From Porticoccus sp041395745 (GTDB lineage: Bacteria; Pseudomonadota; Gammaproteobacteria; Pseudomonadales; Porticoccaceae): a stretch of DNA of 64,000 nucleotides. Of the stretch, positions 46,860-54,195 are shown piece after piece (position 1 is the first letter of the stretch; the number at the start of each line of letters is the position of its first letter). The translations under genes were made by a program, and so were the position numbers. Below the pieces are notes generated by a model. It did no database searches, was not told where the DNA came from, and saw only the letters and a list, made by a program, of their open reading frames with translations. Location of the stretch: the NCBI GenBank assembly GCA_041395745.1, contig JAWKZV010000003.1, positions 186,001-250,000 of the forward strand, given 5' to 3'.

Positions 46860-47264
46860 TCAGTGCTTGTGGGTGTGACAGCGGTCTACCAGAACATTGG
46901 GGCCTTTCACCGGCTCGAGAATCTCTTCGCGGTGGCTCCACTGCTCCTTCAGGGCATCCAGGTCTACTTCCATATCGTAGAGCGGCATGTGGTTGGGGAA
47001 TGTGTATTCCACTTCCACTTGAGTACCGCATGACGGGCAGTAAAACTCATAGATGTTTACCCACTCTCTGTCAGGACAGAAGGTGAAACGATATTTGTCC
47101 GGGTCGATGATGGACGGGTGAATGTCAGCCGGATCACGGTTGTATACCAACAGACCTTCTTTGTAGTTACCGCGAGCGGAACCGATCACGTGATCACATA
47201 CGCGACATTCCCAATTTTCCGAATCCAGGTCGATGCGGAGATATTCAGTCATCAAAACTTTCAT
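46860..47264 (-). CDS. apcB: Ketone carboxylase small zinc-type subunit (ApcB/AcxC-like gamma)
   Basis: A 134-residue (about 15 kDa) subunit like the gamma subunit of acetone carboxylase and ApcB. It contains CRVCDHVIGSARGNYKEGLLVYNRDPADIHPSI, then TFCPDREWVNIYEFYCPSCGTQVEVEYTFPN. The two CxxC pairs plausibly bind zinc, and the C-terminus DRCHTHKH is His-rich. The start codon at 47264 shares a base with the apcA stop (TAATG); an inner Met four codons later is also possible. The ribosome site AAGGGGG lies inside apcA. Confidence 0.87.
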   Translation of the reverse strand: MKVLMTEYLRIDLDSENWECRVCDHVIGSARGNYKEGLLVYNRDPADIHPSIIDPDKYRFTFCPDREWVNIYEFYCPSCGTQVEVEYTFPNHMPLYDMEVDLDALKEQWSHREEILEPVKGPNVLVDRCHTHKH

Positions 47265-49198
47265 TATTTGTCCCCCTTGGTCAGGCGGATATCGCCCAGT
47301 TCAGTCACTACGAATTCCCAACCTTCGCGAACCAGACAGGTAAAGAACTCTTCTTCGATTACAGCGGGGCCGACACCGTAGGCACCGGGCTCCATGTAGT
47401 TCACTTCGTAGACGGGCACGTCCTGCCAGCCGGCATCACCCATGAACAGAGAACGGTTTTTAGCCGCTTTTGCCGGGTTGCCTTTTTTCACACCTGCGTG
47501 AGCGTCGCTCTCGGTTTTCAGGTTCTTGCTGACAGATACTTCAAGAGTGATTGCGTCGGCTTTGGCCATTTCCTGGGGAATGGCAATGGCGCCATCGATT
47601 TTGTGAGTCAGCTCAACGCCGTCTTTCTCAGCCACCAGGCGAGCTACAAAGGTGTACTCACCCTTGCCGTAGCCTTCCGCGAACATGTCACGCTCACCGC
47701 GCTCCATCAGGTTGACGTAAGCACTTTCCAGAGAAGCCTGGCGATCACCCTTCAGAACCACTGCGTAGCTCTGACCGATGTCACAGGAACCAATACCGAA
47801 GGCACTGAATACTGCAGCCATTTTCGGCACGTACACAGTGGAGATACCAGCTTTGTCTGCAGCGCCACAGGCGTTCATCGGACCCGCGCCACCGAAGGCC
47901 ATCAGCACAGTTTCAGCATCGATAGTGCCGTGGGCTTTCAGCTCATTGGCAACCTTCTGCTCTACTGCATCGCGCATCTGGAACAGGGCTTCCTCAACGG
48001 AAATACCCAGCGGGTTGGCAATGTTCTCAGCGATAGCCGCACGAGCGCGGTCAGCGTCCAGAGCCAGACCGCCACCGAAATAGGTGGTGGGATCCAGAAG
48101 ACCCAGCAGCAGATTTGCATCAGTGATAGTGGCGTTTTTACCACCGCGACCGAAACAGGCCGGTCCAGGCACCGCGCCCACACTCTCAGGACCTACCTGA
48201 ATAGCGCCGTTCTTAACGGACAGGATGGAGCTACCGCCGACACCGGGGCTGGCGATTTCACACAGACTGAAAGAAATCGGCACGCCTTCCACCAGACCGC
48301 GACGGTCTTCTTCAACGAAGTGGTCGACTACCTGACCGATATCCGTAGTGGTACCACCGATATCCATGAACAGCACGTTTTTCAGGTTGTACAGCTTGCT
48401 GAAGGTTTTCACACCTTCCATACCACCGCGGGGACCGGAGCTGTAAGTTTTCAGCGCAATGGTCTTGGCCACGCGGGAAGCGTCGCCGTCGTTGCGGAAA
48501 ATCAGCAGAGGGTTCTTGGTGCGGTATTCACGCAGACGGTTTTCTGCGTTGTACAGGAAGTTTTCCATCGCCGGGTGCAAGAAAGAGTTGATCATGGCAG
48601 ACCAGGCGCGACGCTCGGTGGACACATCATCCACCAGTTCGCTGGCGAACAGCATCGGTACGGCACCCAGCAGGTGACGAGGGTAGTTGTCGAAAGCCAG
48701 GCGCTTGAATTGCGCTTCGAACTCGTTGGCCTTGTCACTTTCGAAACAAACCACGATACGGTTGGCGCCGACAGAGGTCAGGCGGGTAATTACTGCAGTG
48801 GTCTCCGCGCCGTGAGCTTCGTCTTCCAGTGCATGCAGGTCAACTTCGGCGATCCGGTCACCCACGAAGAAGTCATACAGCTCCACGTCTTCTTCACGCA
48901 GGCGAGCAGGCAGATCAGAACCCTTGTTGATCACCAGGCCCAGACGGGGGCCTTTGCGCTCACAGATCGCGTTGGTGCCTTGAGTAGTGGAGTAACGGAT
49001 GTGATCCACTTCTGCCAGCAGGCGGGCAACATCTTCTTTGCCATAGGCCACTTCGGAGATTTTGCGCAAACCGTCGAAGAAGCACTTACTCAGATCGTAA
49101 GGCGTGGTCAGGGTTTTCGTCTTATAAAAGTTATTGTCCTTCAGCAAACAGATATCTGTCAGCGTACCGCCGTTATCGATATTTATCAGCATTCCCAT
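47264..49198 (-). CDS. apcA: Ketone carboxylase second HyuA-like subunit (ApcA type)
   Basis: A 644-residue (about 70 kDa) HyuA-family protein, first gene of the operon. The phosphate-1 motif is altered: NIDNGGTLTDICLLKDNNF (Asn where ApcC has Ile, and Leu for Phe). RYSTTQGTNAICERKGPRLGLVINKGSD and MDIGGTTTDIGQVVDHF are clear family marks, as are GVGGSSILSVKNG and LMAFGGAGPMNACGAA. In acetophenone carboxylase ApcA and ApcC are the two different HyuA-like subunits. A strong sigma-54 promoter lies about 110 bp upstream, with direct repeats further up. Confidence 0.88.
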   Translation of the reverse strand: MGMLINIDNGGTLTDICLLKDNNFYKTKTLTTPYDLSKCFFDGLRKISEVAYGKEDVARLLAEVDHIRYSTTQGTNAICERKGPRLGLVINKGSDLPARLREEDVELYDFFVGDRIAEVDLHALEDEAHGAETTAVITRLTSVGANRIVVCFESDKANEFEAQFKRLAFDNYPRHLLGAVPMLFASELVDDVSTERRAWSAMINSFLHPAMENFLYNAENRLREYRTKNPLLIFRNDGDASRVAKTIALKTYSSGPRGGMEGVKTFSKLYNLKNVLFMDIGGTTTDIGQVVDHFVEEDRRGLVEGVPISFSLCEIASPGVGGSSILSVKNGAIQVGPESVGAVPGPACFGRGGKNATITDANLLLGLLDPTTYFGGGLALDADRARAAIAENIANPLGISVEEALFQMRDAVEQKVANELKAHGTIDAETVLMAFGGAGPMNACGAADKAGISTVYVPKMAAVFSAFGIGSCDIGQSYAVVLKGDRQASLESAYVNLMERGERDMFAEGYGKGEYTFVARLVAEKDGVELTHKIDGAIAIPQEMAKADAITLEVSVSKNLKTESDAHAGVKKGNPAKAAKNRSLFMGDAGWQDVPVYEVNYMEPGAYGVGPAVIEEEFFTCLVREGWEFVVTELGDIRLTKGDK

Positions 49199-49268
49199 AT
49201 CGAGTTACCTTAGTAGTTAAGTTTCTTTCTAGCCGAGATAGTTAGGGTTATAAAACTTCACTGCAGTG

Positions 49269-49288
49269 CGTTCGATCGGCCGAACGCC
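49269..49288. promoter_or_regulatory. Dyad in the apcA leader
   Basis: GCGTTCG-N6-CGAACGC, perfect 7-bp arms, lies between the sigma-54 promoter and apcA, so it would form a hairpin in the leader RNA or be a protein site. It shares the words TTCGATCG and CGAACG with the dyad at 35027-35042 in the DUF1302 control region. Confidence 0.5.
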
Positions 49289-49308
49289 CCCAGAGAGTTA
49301 CAGGTTTA

Positions 49309-49326
49309 TAGCAACTTTAATGCCAA
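49309..49326 (-). promoter_or_regulatory. Sigma-54 (-24/-12) promoter of the apc operon
   Basis: On the minus strand the sequence reads TTGGCAT-N5-TTGCT: GG (49324-49323) and GC (49312-49311) with ten bases between, matching the consensus TGGCAC/T-N5-TTGCA/T almost completely. Expected transcription start is near 49300, about 100 bases before apcA. Confidence 0.85.
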
Positions 49327-49410
49327 CTGTTTTTCTGTTGAGATATAAACTCCATCTATATGTTTTATATTAATTTTTCATGAGTATCCGAGCGCGAACA
49401 AAGCGCCGAA

Positions 49411-49454
49411 CACCTGTCCGGAAATCATTCACCTGTTTTAAGTCGCTACACCTG
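49411..49454. promoter_or_regulatory. Three CACCTG direct repeats at 19-bp spacing, candidate enhancer
   Basis: CACCTG occurs at 49411, 49430 and 49449, exactly 19 bp apart, 85-130 bp upstream of the -24 element of the apc promoter. The first two copies extend to CACCTGT. Enhancer sites for sigma-54 activators sit at such distances. One copy of CACCTGT is also in the DUF1302 control region (35087). Confidence 0.5.
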
Positions 49455-49582
49455 AGCTGGCTGGAGAGGCCTCCAATACCGCTGATAAGCTGCGCCAGTC
49501 GAGCATTGAGTATAGTCAGGAATAGAAAAAACGAGGGGGGACGAAAGGGAGGGATTGACCGGGGCAAATCCCCCGGTCCGGC

Positions 49583-50047
49583 TCAGGCGTAATATTCGAT
49601 CTGGAACTCGGCGTCACCCATGGCCGCGCTGAGACTGTGGGGAGTGCAGGGAGCCATCACCCCCGGAAACATCGGGTCGAGTAGAAACCCTCGGCTGGCA
49701 GCCGTGCCGTCATCAACCACAAACTGCAACATACCTTTTTTCACCACCACCTTGCCCCATTGCCCCTCGGGGGTCCGAAAGTCCGCTTGCAGTTCAGTTG
49801 GAAAATGCTCCCGGTTATAGACGGGGCTGGTCTCCTGTAATGCCAACCCATCAGGCAGGGCCGGCATATCACAATCCACACACTCGATGGTATCGCCGAT
49901 GTGTTCATCCCGGCCCTTGCCGGTACCGATCCAACGACACTCCATATAAGGAGGATTGTGGCGCATCTGTAGTTGGTGACCGCATTCAAGTTCCGCCACC
50001 CATTCCTGGAACCGGTCCTTGTGAAACCCTGAGATCGCGCGTTGCAT
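49583..50047 (-). CDS. DUF3565-DUF1971 (YeaR/TehB-like) fusion protein
   Basis: A 154-residue protein with two parts. Residues 1-60 resemble DUF3565 (MQRAISGFHKDRFQEWVAELECGHQLQMRHNPPY, then TIECVDCDMP), with Cys and His placed to bind a metal. Residues 62-153 resemble the DUF1971/YeaR cupin-like family (LPDGLALQETSPVYNREHFPTELQADFRTPEGQWGKVVVKKGMLQFVV). YeaR-like proteins are linked to nitrate, nitric oxide or tellurite stress; the function here is unknown. It lies upstream of and in line with the apc operon, 385 bp away, so it probably has its own transcript. Confidence 0.75.
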   Translation of the reverse strand: MQRAISGFHKDRFQEWVAELECGHQLQMRHNPPYMECRWIGTGKGRDEHIGDTIECVDCDMPALPDGLALQETSPVYNREHFPTELQADFRTPEGQWGKVVVKKGMLQFVVDDGTAASRGFLLDPMFPGVMAPCTPHSLSAAMGDAEFQIEYYA

Positions 50048-50266
50048 AGCTGCACCCTGCCTTTGTGTGTGCGTCAGACTGGGGTAGGTTTACCACGACC
50101 CCATATTCATCATCAGTATAGTTTCTGTCATATCACCGACAATAGTGGCCGAGGAACATCACATCCCTATTAGCGAGGAGGGAATCATTGAGTGCCTGCG
50201 GCTGCTGCACCGACACGTGGCCGCCTGACACAAAAAAGCAAATAAATGCTGTCGCAACTCGGACAA

Positions 50267-50290
50267 CGTTATATATTACGGGATATATCG
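50267..50290. promoter_or_regulatory. ModE-type operator upstream of mop-modABC
   Basis: CGTTATATA-N6-GATATATCG: two nine-base half sites, seven of nine positions symmetric, with the six-base spacer of known ModE sites (CGnTATATA-N6-TATATAnCG). It lies about 120-140 bp upstream of mop/modABC, where ModE represses molybdate uptake when molybdate is plentiful. No modE gene is in the window. Confidence 0.65.
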
Positions 50291-50406
50291 GTGTCGGCTT
50301 TGTCGCATACAAGACAAATCCAGCCCCACTGAATTTTCCCGAAAATTATTCAGTTTTTCTTTAGATTCAGACAATTAGTGGAAGTGGCTAACGGTGGCCC
50401 GGCAAG

Positions 50407-50583
50407 GTGATCGGCAGCCTCACGGGTGTCGTCAACAGCGAGGTCAAGATCGAGCTGACCGGAGGACGGGTACTCGCCGCGGTTATCACCAACGAGAGCC
50501 TCAAGGAACTGGGGTTTGCCCCCGGCAGCGACTGCTGCGCCCTGATCAAGGCCTCTCACGTCATTGTCGCCGTCAACGATTGA
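50407..50583 (+). pseudogene. Molbindin/Mop (TOBE) gene with damaged 5' end
   Basis: The C-terminal 58 residues of a small molybdate-binding protein are clear: VIGSLTGVVNSEVKIELTGGRVLAAVITNESLKELGFAPGSDCCALIKASHVIVAVND. Full-length Mop proteins begin about ten residues earlier with a MKxSARN-like strand, but here an in-frame stop (50389-50391) precedes CGG TGG CCC GGC AAG, so that strand is missing. Translation could begin at GTG 50407 and yield a shortened protein. It lies 25 bp before modA, under the ModE-type operator. Confidence 0.6.
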
Positions 50584-50608
50584 GCCCAAACGGAATGGAG
50601 ATCAAACC

Positions 50609-51352
50609 ATGAAGTACCTGCTTGGCCTGTTGCTGACCCTGACAACCCTGTCATCTGCCGCTGCCGAAGTGAGCGTGGCCGTGGCTTCCAACTTCACCGC
50701 ACCGATGAAGGAAATCGCCGCCGCCTTCGAACAGCAGAGCGGTCACCGCACAGCGGTCTCCTTCGGCTCCTCCGGCAAACTCTATGCGCAGATCCACAAC
50801 GGCGCGCCGTTCCAGCTGTTTCTCTCCGCCGACCAGGAAAAACCGTCAGCCCTGGAACGGGATGGTCTGGCGGAAACCGGAACTCGTTTTACTTATTCTC
50901 TCGGCACCCTGGTATTGCTGGCTTCAACGGCGGGCAGTGACCCGGAAACCCTGCTGCGCGAGGGCAACTACCAGAAACTGGCCCTGGCCAACCCGCGACT
51001 GGCTCCCTACGGCGCCGCGGCCATGGAAGTGCTGACCGGGTTAGGGCTGACCGAAACCGCAACCCCCAGACAGGTACTAGGGGAAAACATCGCCCAGACC
51101 TACCAGTTTGTGATCAGCGGCAATGCCCAACTCGGCTTTGTCGCCCGGTCACAGGTTGCCGGCAATCAACAACTGTCCGGCCGCTACTGGGTGGTGCCCA
51201 AGGAACTGTACAGCCCGATCCGCCAGGATGCCGTGCTGCTCAAAAACGGCGCCGACAACCCCGCCGCGCTGGCCCTGATCCAGTTTCTGCACAGCGACGC
51301 GGCTATCGCTATCATGCAAAATTACGGCTACGGCCAACCTGACAAGGATTGA
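50609..51352 (+). CDS. modA: Molybdate ABC transporter substrate-binding protein
   Basis: A 247-residue periplasmic binding protein. The signal peptide MKYLLGLLLTLTTLSSAAA is followed by VSVAVASNFTAPMKEIAAAFEQQSGH, FGSSGKLYAQIHNGAPFQLFLSADQEKP and the family C-terminal part AQTYQFVISGNAQLGFVARSQV. ATG 50609 follows GGAATGGAG; a longer upstream frame is discounted because it precedes the signal peptide. First gene of modABC. Confidence 0.93.
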   Translation: MKYLLGLLLTLTTLSSAAAEVSVAVASNFTAPMKEIAAAFEQQSGHRTAVSFGSSGKLYAQIHNGAPFQLFLSADQEKPSALERDGLAETGTRFTYSLGTLVLLASTAGSDPETLLREGNYQKLALANPRLAPYGAAAMEVLTGLGLTETATPRQVLGENIAQTYQFVISGNAQLGFVARSQVAGNQQLSGRYWVVPKELYSPIRQDAVLLKNGADNPAALALIQFLHSDAAIAIMQNYGYGQPDKD

Positions 51353-51355
51353 TCT

Positions 51356-52033
51356 GTGGGATTCTCGGCGGCGGACCTCGAAGCCATCTGGCTGACCCTG
51401 CGACTGGCGACCATCGTCACCCTGTTGTTGTTGCTGATCGGCACCCCCATCGCCTGGTGGCTGTGCCGCACCCGAAGCCGCCTGAAGGGGGTGATCAGCG
51501 CGGTGATCGCCCTGCCGCTGGTGCTGCCACCCACCGTCCTCGGTTTTTACCTGTTGCTGGCCATGGGCCCCAACGGCCCGGTGGGCCAGCTCACCCAGGC
51601 GCTGGGCATCGGCACCCTGCCGTTCACCTTCTGGGGCCTGGTGGTGGCCTCGGTGTTCTATTCCCTGCCCTTCGTGGTGCAGCCGATCCAGAATGCCATG
51701 GAGGCCATGGGCGAACGGCCGCTGGAAGTGGCCGCCACCCTCGGCGCCAGCCCCCGCGACACCTTTTTCAACGTAGTGCTGCCTCTGACCCGGCCCGGTT
51801 TTGTCACCGCCGCCATCCTCGGCTTCACCCACACTCTCGGGGAGTTTGGGGTGGTGCTGATGATCGGCGGCAATATCCCCGGCGCCACCCGGGTGATCTC
51901 GGTGCAGATCTACGATCACGTGGAAGCCATGGATTACGCCCAAGCCCACTGGCTGGCGGCCACCATGGTGCTGTTCTCCTTCGCGGTGCTGGCGGTGCTA
52001 TACAGCCGCAAGCGCCCGCTGGTCATCAAGTGA
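51356..52033 (+). CDS. modB: Molybdate ABC transporter permease
   Basis: A 225-residue membrane permease with five predicted helices and the EAA loop MEAMGERPLEVAATLGASPRDTFFNVVLPLTRPG, the site that contacts the ATPase. ALPLVLPPTVLGFYLL is typical of ModB. The start is GTG 51356, three bases after modA; it is followed by modC ten bases on. Confidence 0.94.
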   Translation: MGFSAADLEAIWLTLRLATIVTLLLLLIGTPIAWWLCRTRSRLKGVISAVIALPLVLPPTVLGFYLLLAMGPNGPVGQLTQALGIGTLPFTFWGLVVASVFYSLPFVVQPIQNAMEAMGERPLEVAATLGASPRDTFFNVVLPLTRPGFVTAAILGFTHTLGEFGVVLMIGGNIPGATRVISVQIYDHVEAMDYAQAHWLAATMVLFSFAVLAVLYSRKRPLVIK

Positions 52034-52043
52034 GGCCGGCGCG

Positions 52044-53123
52044 ATGAACTCACCCACTCTCAATGCCCGCTTCCAGCTGCGGCGATCCGGCTTCAGTCTC
52101 GATGTGGATCTGCAACTGCCCTGCCGGGGTGTGATCGCCCTGTTCGGTCGCTCCGGCTCCGGCAAGACTTCGTTGCTGCGCTGTATCGCCGGGCTGGAAG
52201 AGGCCGCACAGGGCACTCTGCACTTCAACGGCCACGCCTGGCAGGACGAAAAAACATTCGCCCCCACCTACCGGCGGCACCTCGGCTATGTGTTCCAGGA
52301 AGCCAGTCTGCTGCCGCACCTGAGCGCCCGGGACAACCTGGAATTTGCCAGCAGACGCGCCGCCGAAGTGATGCCGGAAGCCGAGCGGCAGCGGATTATC
52401 GAACTGCTCGGCATCGGCTCCCTGCTGGACCGAACTCCGGCGCAACTGTCCGGCGGTGAACGGCAGCGGGTAGCGATTGGCCGGGCGCTGATGAGCAAGC
52501 CGCGGTTGCTGCTGATGGATGAGCCGCTGGCCTCCCTCGACCAGGCCCGCAAACAGGAAATACTGCCCTACCTGGAAACCCTGAAAACCGAGCTGGATGT
52601 GCCGATCATTTACGTCAGCCACTCCCCCGATGAAGTGGCGCGGCTGGCTGACACCCTGGTGGCCATGGAAGACGGCAGGATCGTCGCCAGCGGCCCCCTC
52701 AACGAAACCCTCACCCGCCTCGACTTCCCCATCAAGCTGGGGGAGGAAGTGGGTTCCGTGGTGCAGGCCACAGTGGTCGAAAAAGACAGCCAGTGGCAGC
52801 TGGCCAAAGTCGCCTTCGACGGCGGTGAACTCTGGTTCCGGGACAGCGGCCACCCCATAGGCAGCCAAGTGCGGGTGCGGGTGTTTGCCCGGGACATCAG
52901 CCTGTCCCTGCAACACCATGGCGACACCAGCATCGTCAACTCCCTGCCCGCGGTGGTGGAGGATATCTCCACTGAACAGCATCCCGGTCTGGCGCTGGTG
53001 CGACTTCGCATCGGCAACACTCCGCTGGTGGCCCGCCTCACCCACCGTTCCGCCCACCACCTGGAACTGGCGCCCGGCAAACCGATCTGGGCGCAGATCA
53101 AGTCCGTGGCGATTATTCAGTAA
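52044..53123 (+). CDS. modC: Molybdate ABC transporter ATP-binding protein
   Basis: A 359-residue ATPase powering molybdate import. Walker A GRSGSGKTS is at about residues 35-43, signature QLSGGERQRVAIGRAL at about 135-150, Walker B LLLMDEPLASLD, and the switch His in VSHSPDEVARLAD. The C-terminal 70 residues form the molybdate-binding TOBE/Mop regulatory domain (RVRVFARDISLSLQHHGDTSIVNSLPAVVEDI). Last gene of the operon. Confidence 0.95.
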   Translation: MNSPTLNARFQLRRSGFSLDVDLQLPCRGVIALFGRSGSGKTSLLRCIAGLEEAAQGTLHFNGHAWQDEKTFAPTYRRHLGYVFQEASLLPHLSARDNLEFASRRAAEVMPEAERQRIIELLGIGSLLDRTPAQLSGGERQRVAIGRALMSKPRLLLMDEPLASLDQARKQEILPYLETLKTELDVPIIYVSHSPDEVARLADTLVAMEDGRIVASGPLNETLTRLDFPIKLGEEVGSVVQATVVEKDSQWQLAKVAFDGGELWFRDSGHPIGSQVRVRVFARDISLSLQHHGDTSIVNSLPAVVEDISTEQHPGLALVRLRIGNTPLVARLTHRSAHHLELAPGKPIWAQIKSVAIIQ

Positions 53124-53174
53124 CGGTGCCGCACGTCGGCTGAACCGGCTTGCCAGACTCTGTTATCTATACCA

Positions 53175-53440
53175 GGGCCTGTTAACACTAGTTGGATTAT
53201 CACTGCTGGAGGTCATTTTTGTTCCCGGCAAGGCGGAAAGAGCGAGGTTTAGTCATTCTAAATGAGCGATTGACAACACAACCGGGGGCAAAAATGGCCC
53301 AAGCCCTTCGGGTTGCGGCTAAAAAAATGCCAATCGGCGTTGCTCCTCACTTATTTGGCACCACCACACTGCGCTCGTCGCGCCTAAATTGGCGTTTTTT
53401 TAGTCACAACAGTGGCAATTCAACTAGTATTAACAGGCCC
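53175..53440. mobile_element. 266-bp inverted-repeat element (MITE-like)
   Basis: The ends GGGCCTGTTAACACTAGTTG (53175-53194) and, inverted, 53421-53440 match at 19 of 20 positions. Inside are further inverted segments, for example GTTGCGGCTAAAAAAATGCC (near 53312-53331), which pairs with GGCGTTTTTTTAGTCACAAC (near 53391-53410). No transposase frame exists. It lies between modC and the globin gene. The layout fits a non-autonomous miniature element; no clear target duplication was seen. Confidence 0.65.
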
Positions 53441-53532
53441 AACATACTGTTGTGGACGCCTGTGGAAGGGGCTGACAACGATCCCACCGACCGCCGCGTT
53501 GTCTCGCCCCCGCTTCCGGGCCAGGAGGAGAG

Positions 53533-54018
53533 ATGACACGCGCATTCGAAAACTGGTGGCTAGCCCTGGTCACCTGCATGATGTTAATGATGGGCTACCA
53601 ACCCGCACTCGCAGAAGAAATGGCCGAGTCGAAAGTCCCCTCGCTGTACGACCGACTCGGCGGCCTGATGCCGATTTCGGTGGTGGTCAGCGATTTTCTC
53701 GACGTGCTGGTGCCCGACGAGGTACTCAACGCCAACCCGGCCATTGATGCCGCCCGAGAACGGGTGCCCACCCCCTATTTGAAATACCAGGTCACGGCCC
53801 TGGTCTGCCATGCCACCGGCGGCCCCTGCCCGTACCAGGGCCGCACCATGAAGGAATCCCACTCCCACCTGAATATCACTGAGGCGGAATGGGACCAGAT
53901 GGTGCTGTTGTTCATGAGCGTGCTGGCCAAGCACAATGTGCCGGAACAGGAAGCCGGCGAGCTGCTCGCCATCGTGGATTCCACCAAGGCGGATATTGTC
54001 GCGCCGACATCTAACTGA
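53533..54018 (+). CDS. Exported group 1 truncated haemoglobin-like protein
   Basis: A 161-residue protein with a signal peptide (MTRAFENWWLALVTCMMLMMGYQPALA, likely cut near Ala27) and a TrHb1-type domain. SLYDRLGG marks the A helix, and the proximal haem His is likely His110 in RTMKESHSHLNITEAEW. At the B10 place, where most group 1 globins have Tyr after Phe (FY), this protein has Phe55-Leu56, which would change oxygen stabilisation. Two Cys (92 and 99) flank GGP and could form a periplasmic disulphide. Function is unknown; periplasmic O2 or NO binding is possible. Confidence 0.78.
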   Translation: MTRAFENWWLALVTCMMLMMGYQPALAEEMAESKVPSLYDRLGGLMPISVVVSDFLDVLVPDEVLNANPAIDAARERVPTPYLKYQVTALVCHATGGPCPYQGRTMKESHSHLNITEAEWDQMVLLFMSVLAKHNVPEQEAGELLAIVDSTKADIVAPTSN

Positions 54019-54195
54019 ACCAGCAGGCGCTATCGGCCCCGGGGCAGCCACCCCGGGTTCCGGTGGCGGTGACTGCGTCGGCAATATTTGCCAAAAACCC
54101 GCAATTAGGTGTCATTGCCTATAAAAACCTGTTTGACTACTCACCCCGGGGCGCGCCACCCACTTATTCCCGGCCCCCGTACTCCAAAGGAAGCA

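Noticed and set aside
47498..49213. 571-codon open frame antisense to apcA
   Set aside because: Same bias-driven shadow; no ribosome site or recognisable protein.
50609..53123. Link between modABC and a molybdenum ethylbenzene dehydrogenase feeding the apc pathway
   Set aside because: Attractive because ethylbenzene dehydrogenase is a molybdenum enzyme, but no such dehydrogenase or phenylethanol dehydrogenase is in the window, and modABC is a common housekeeping operon.
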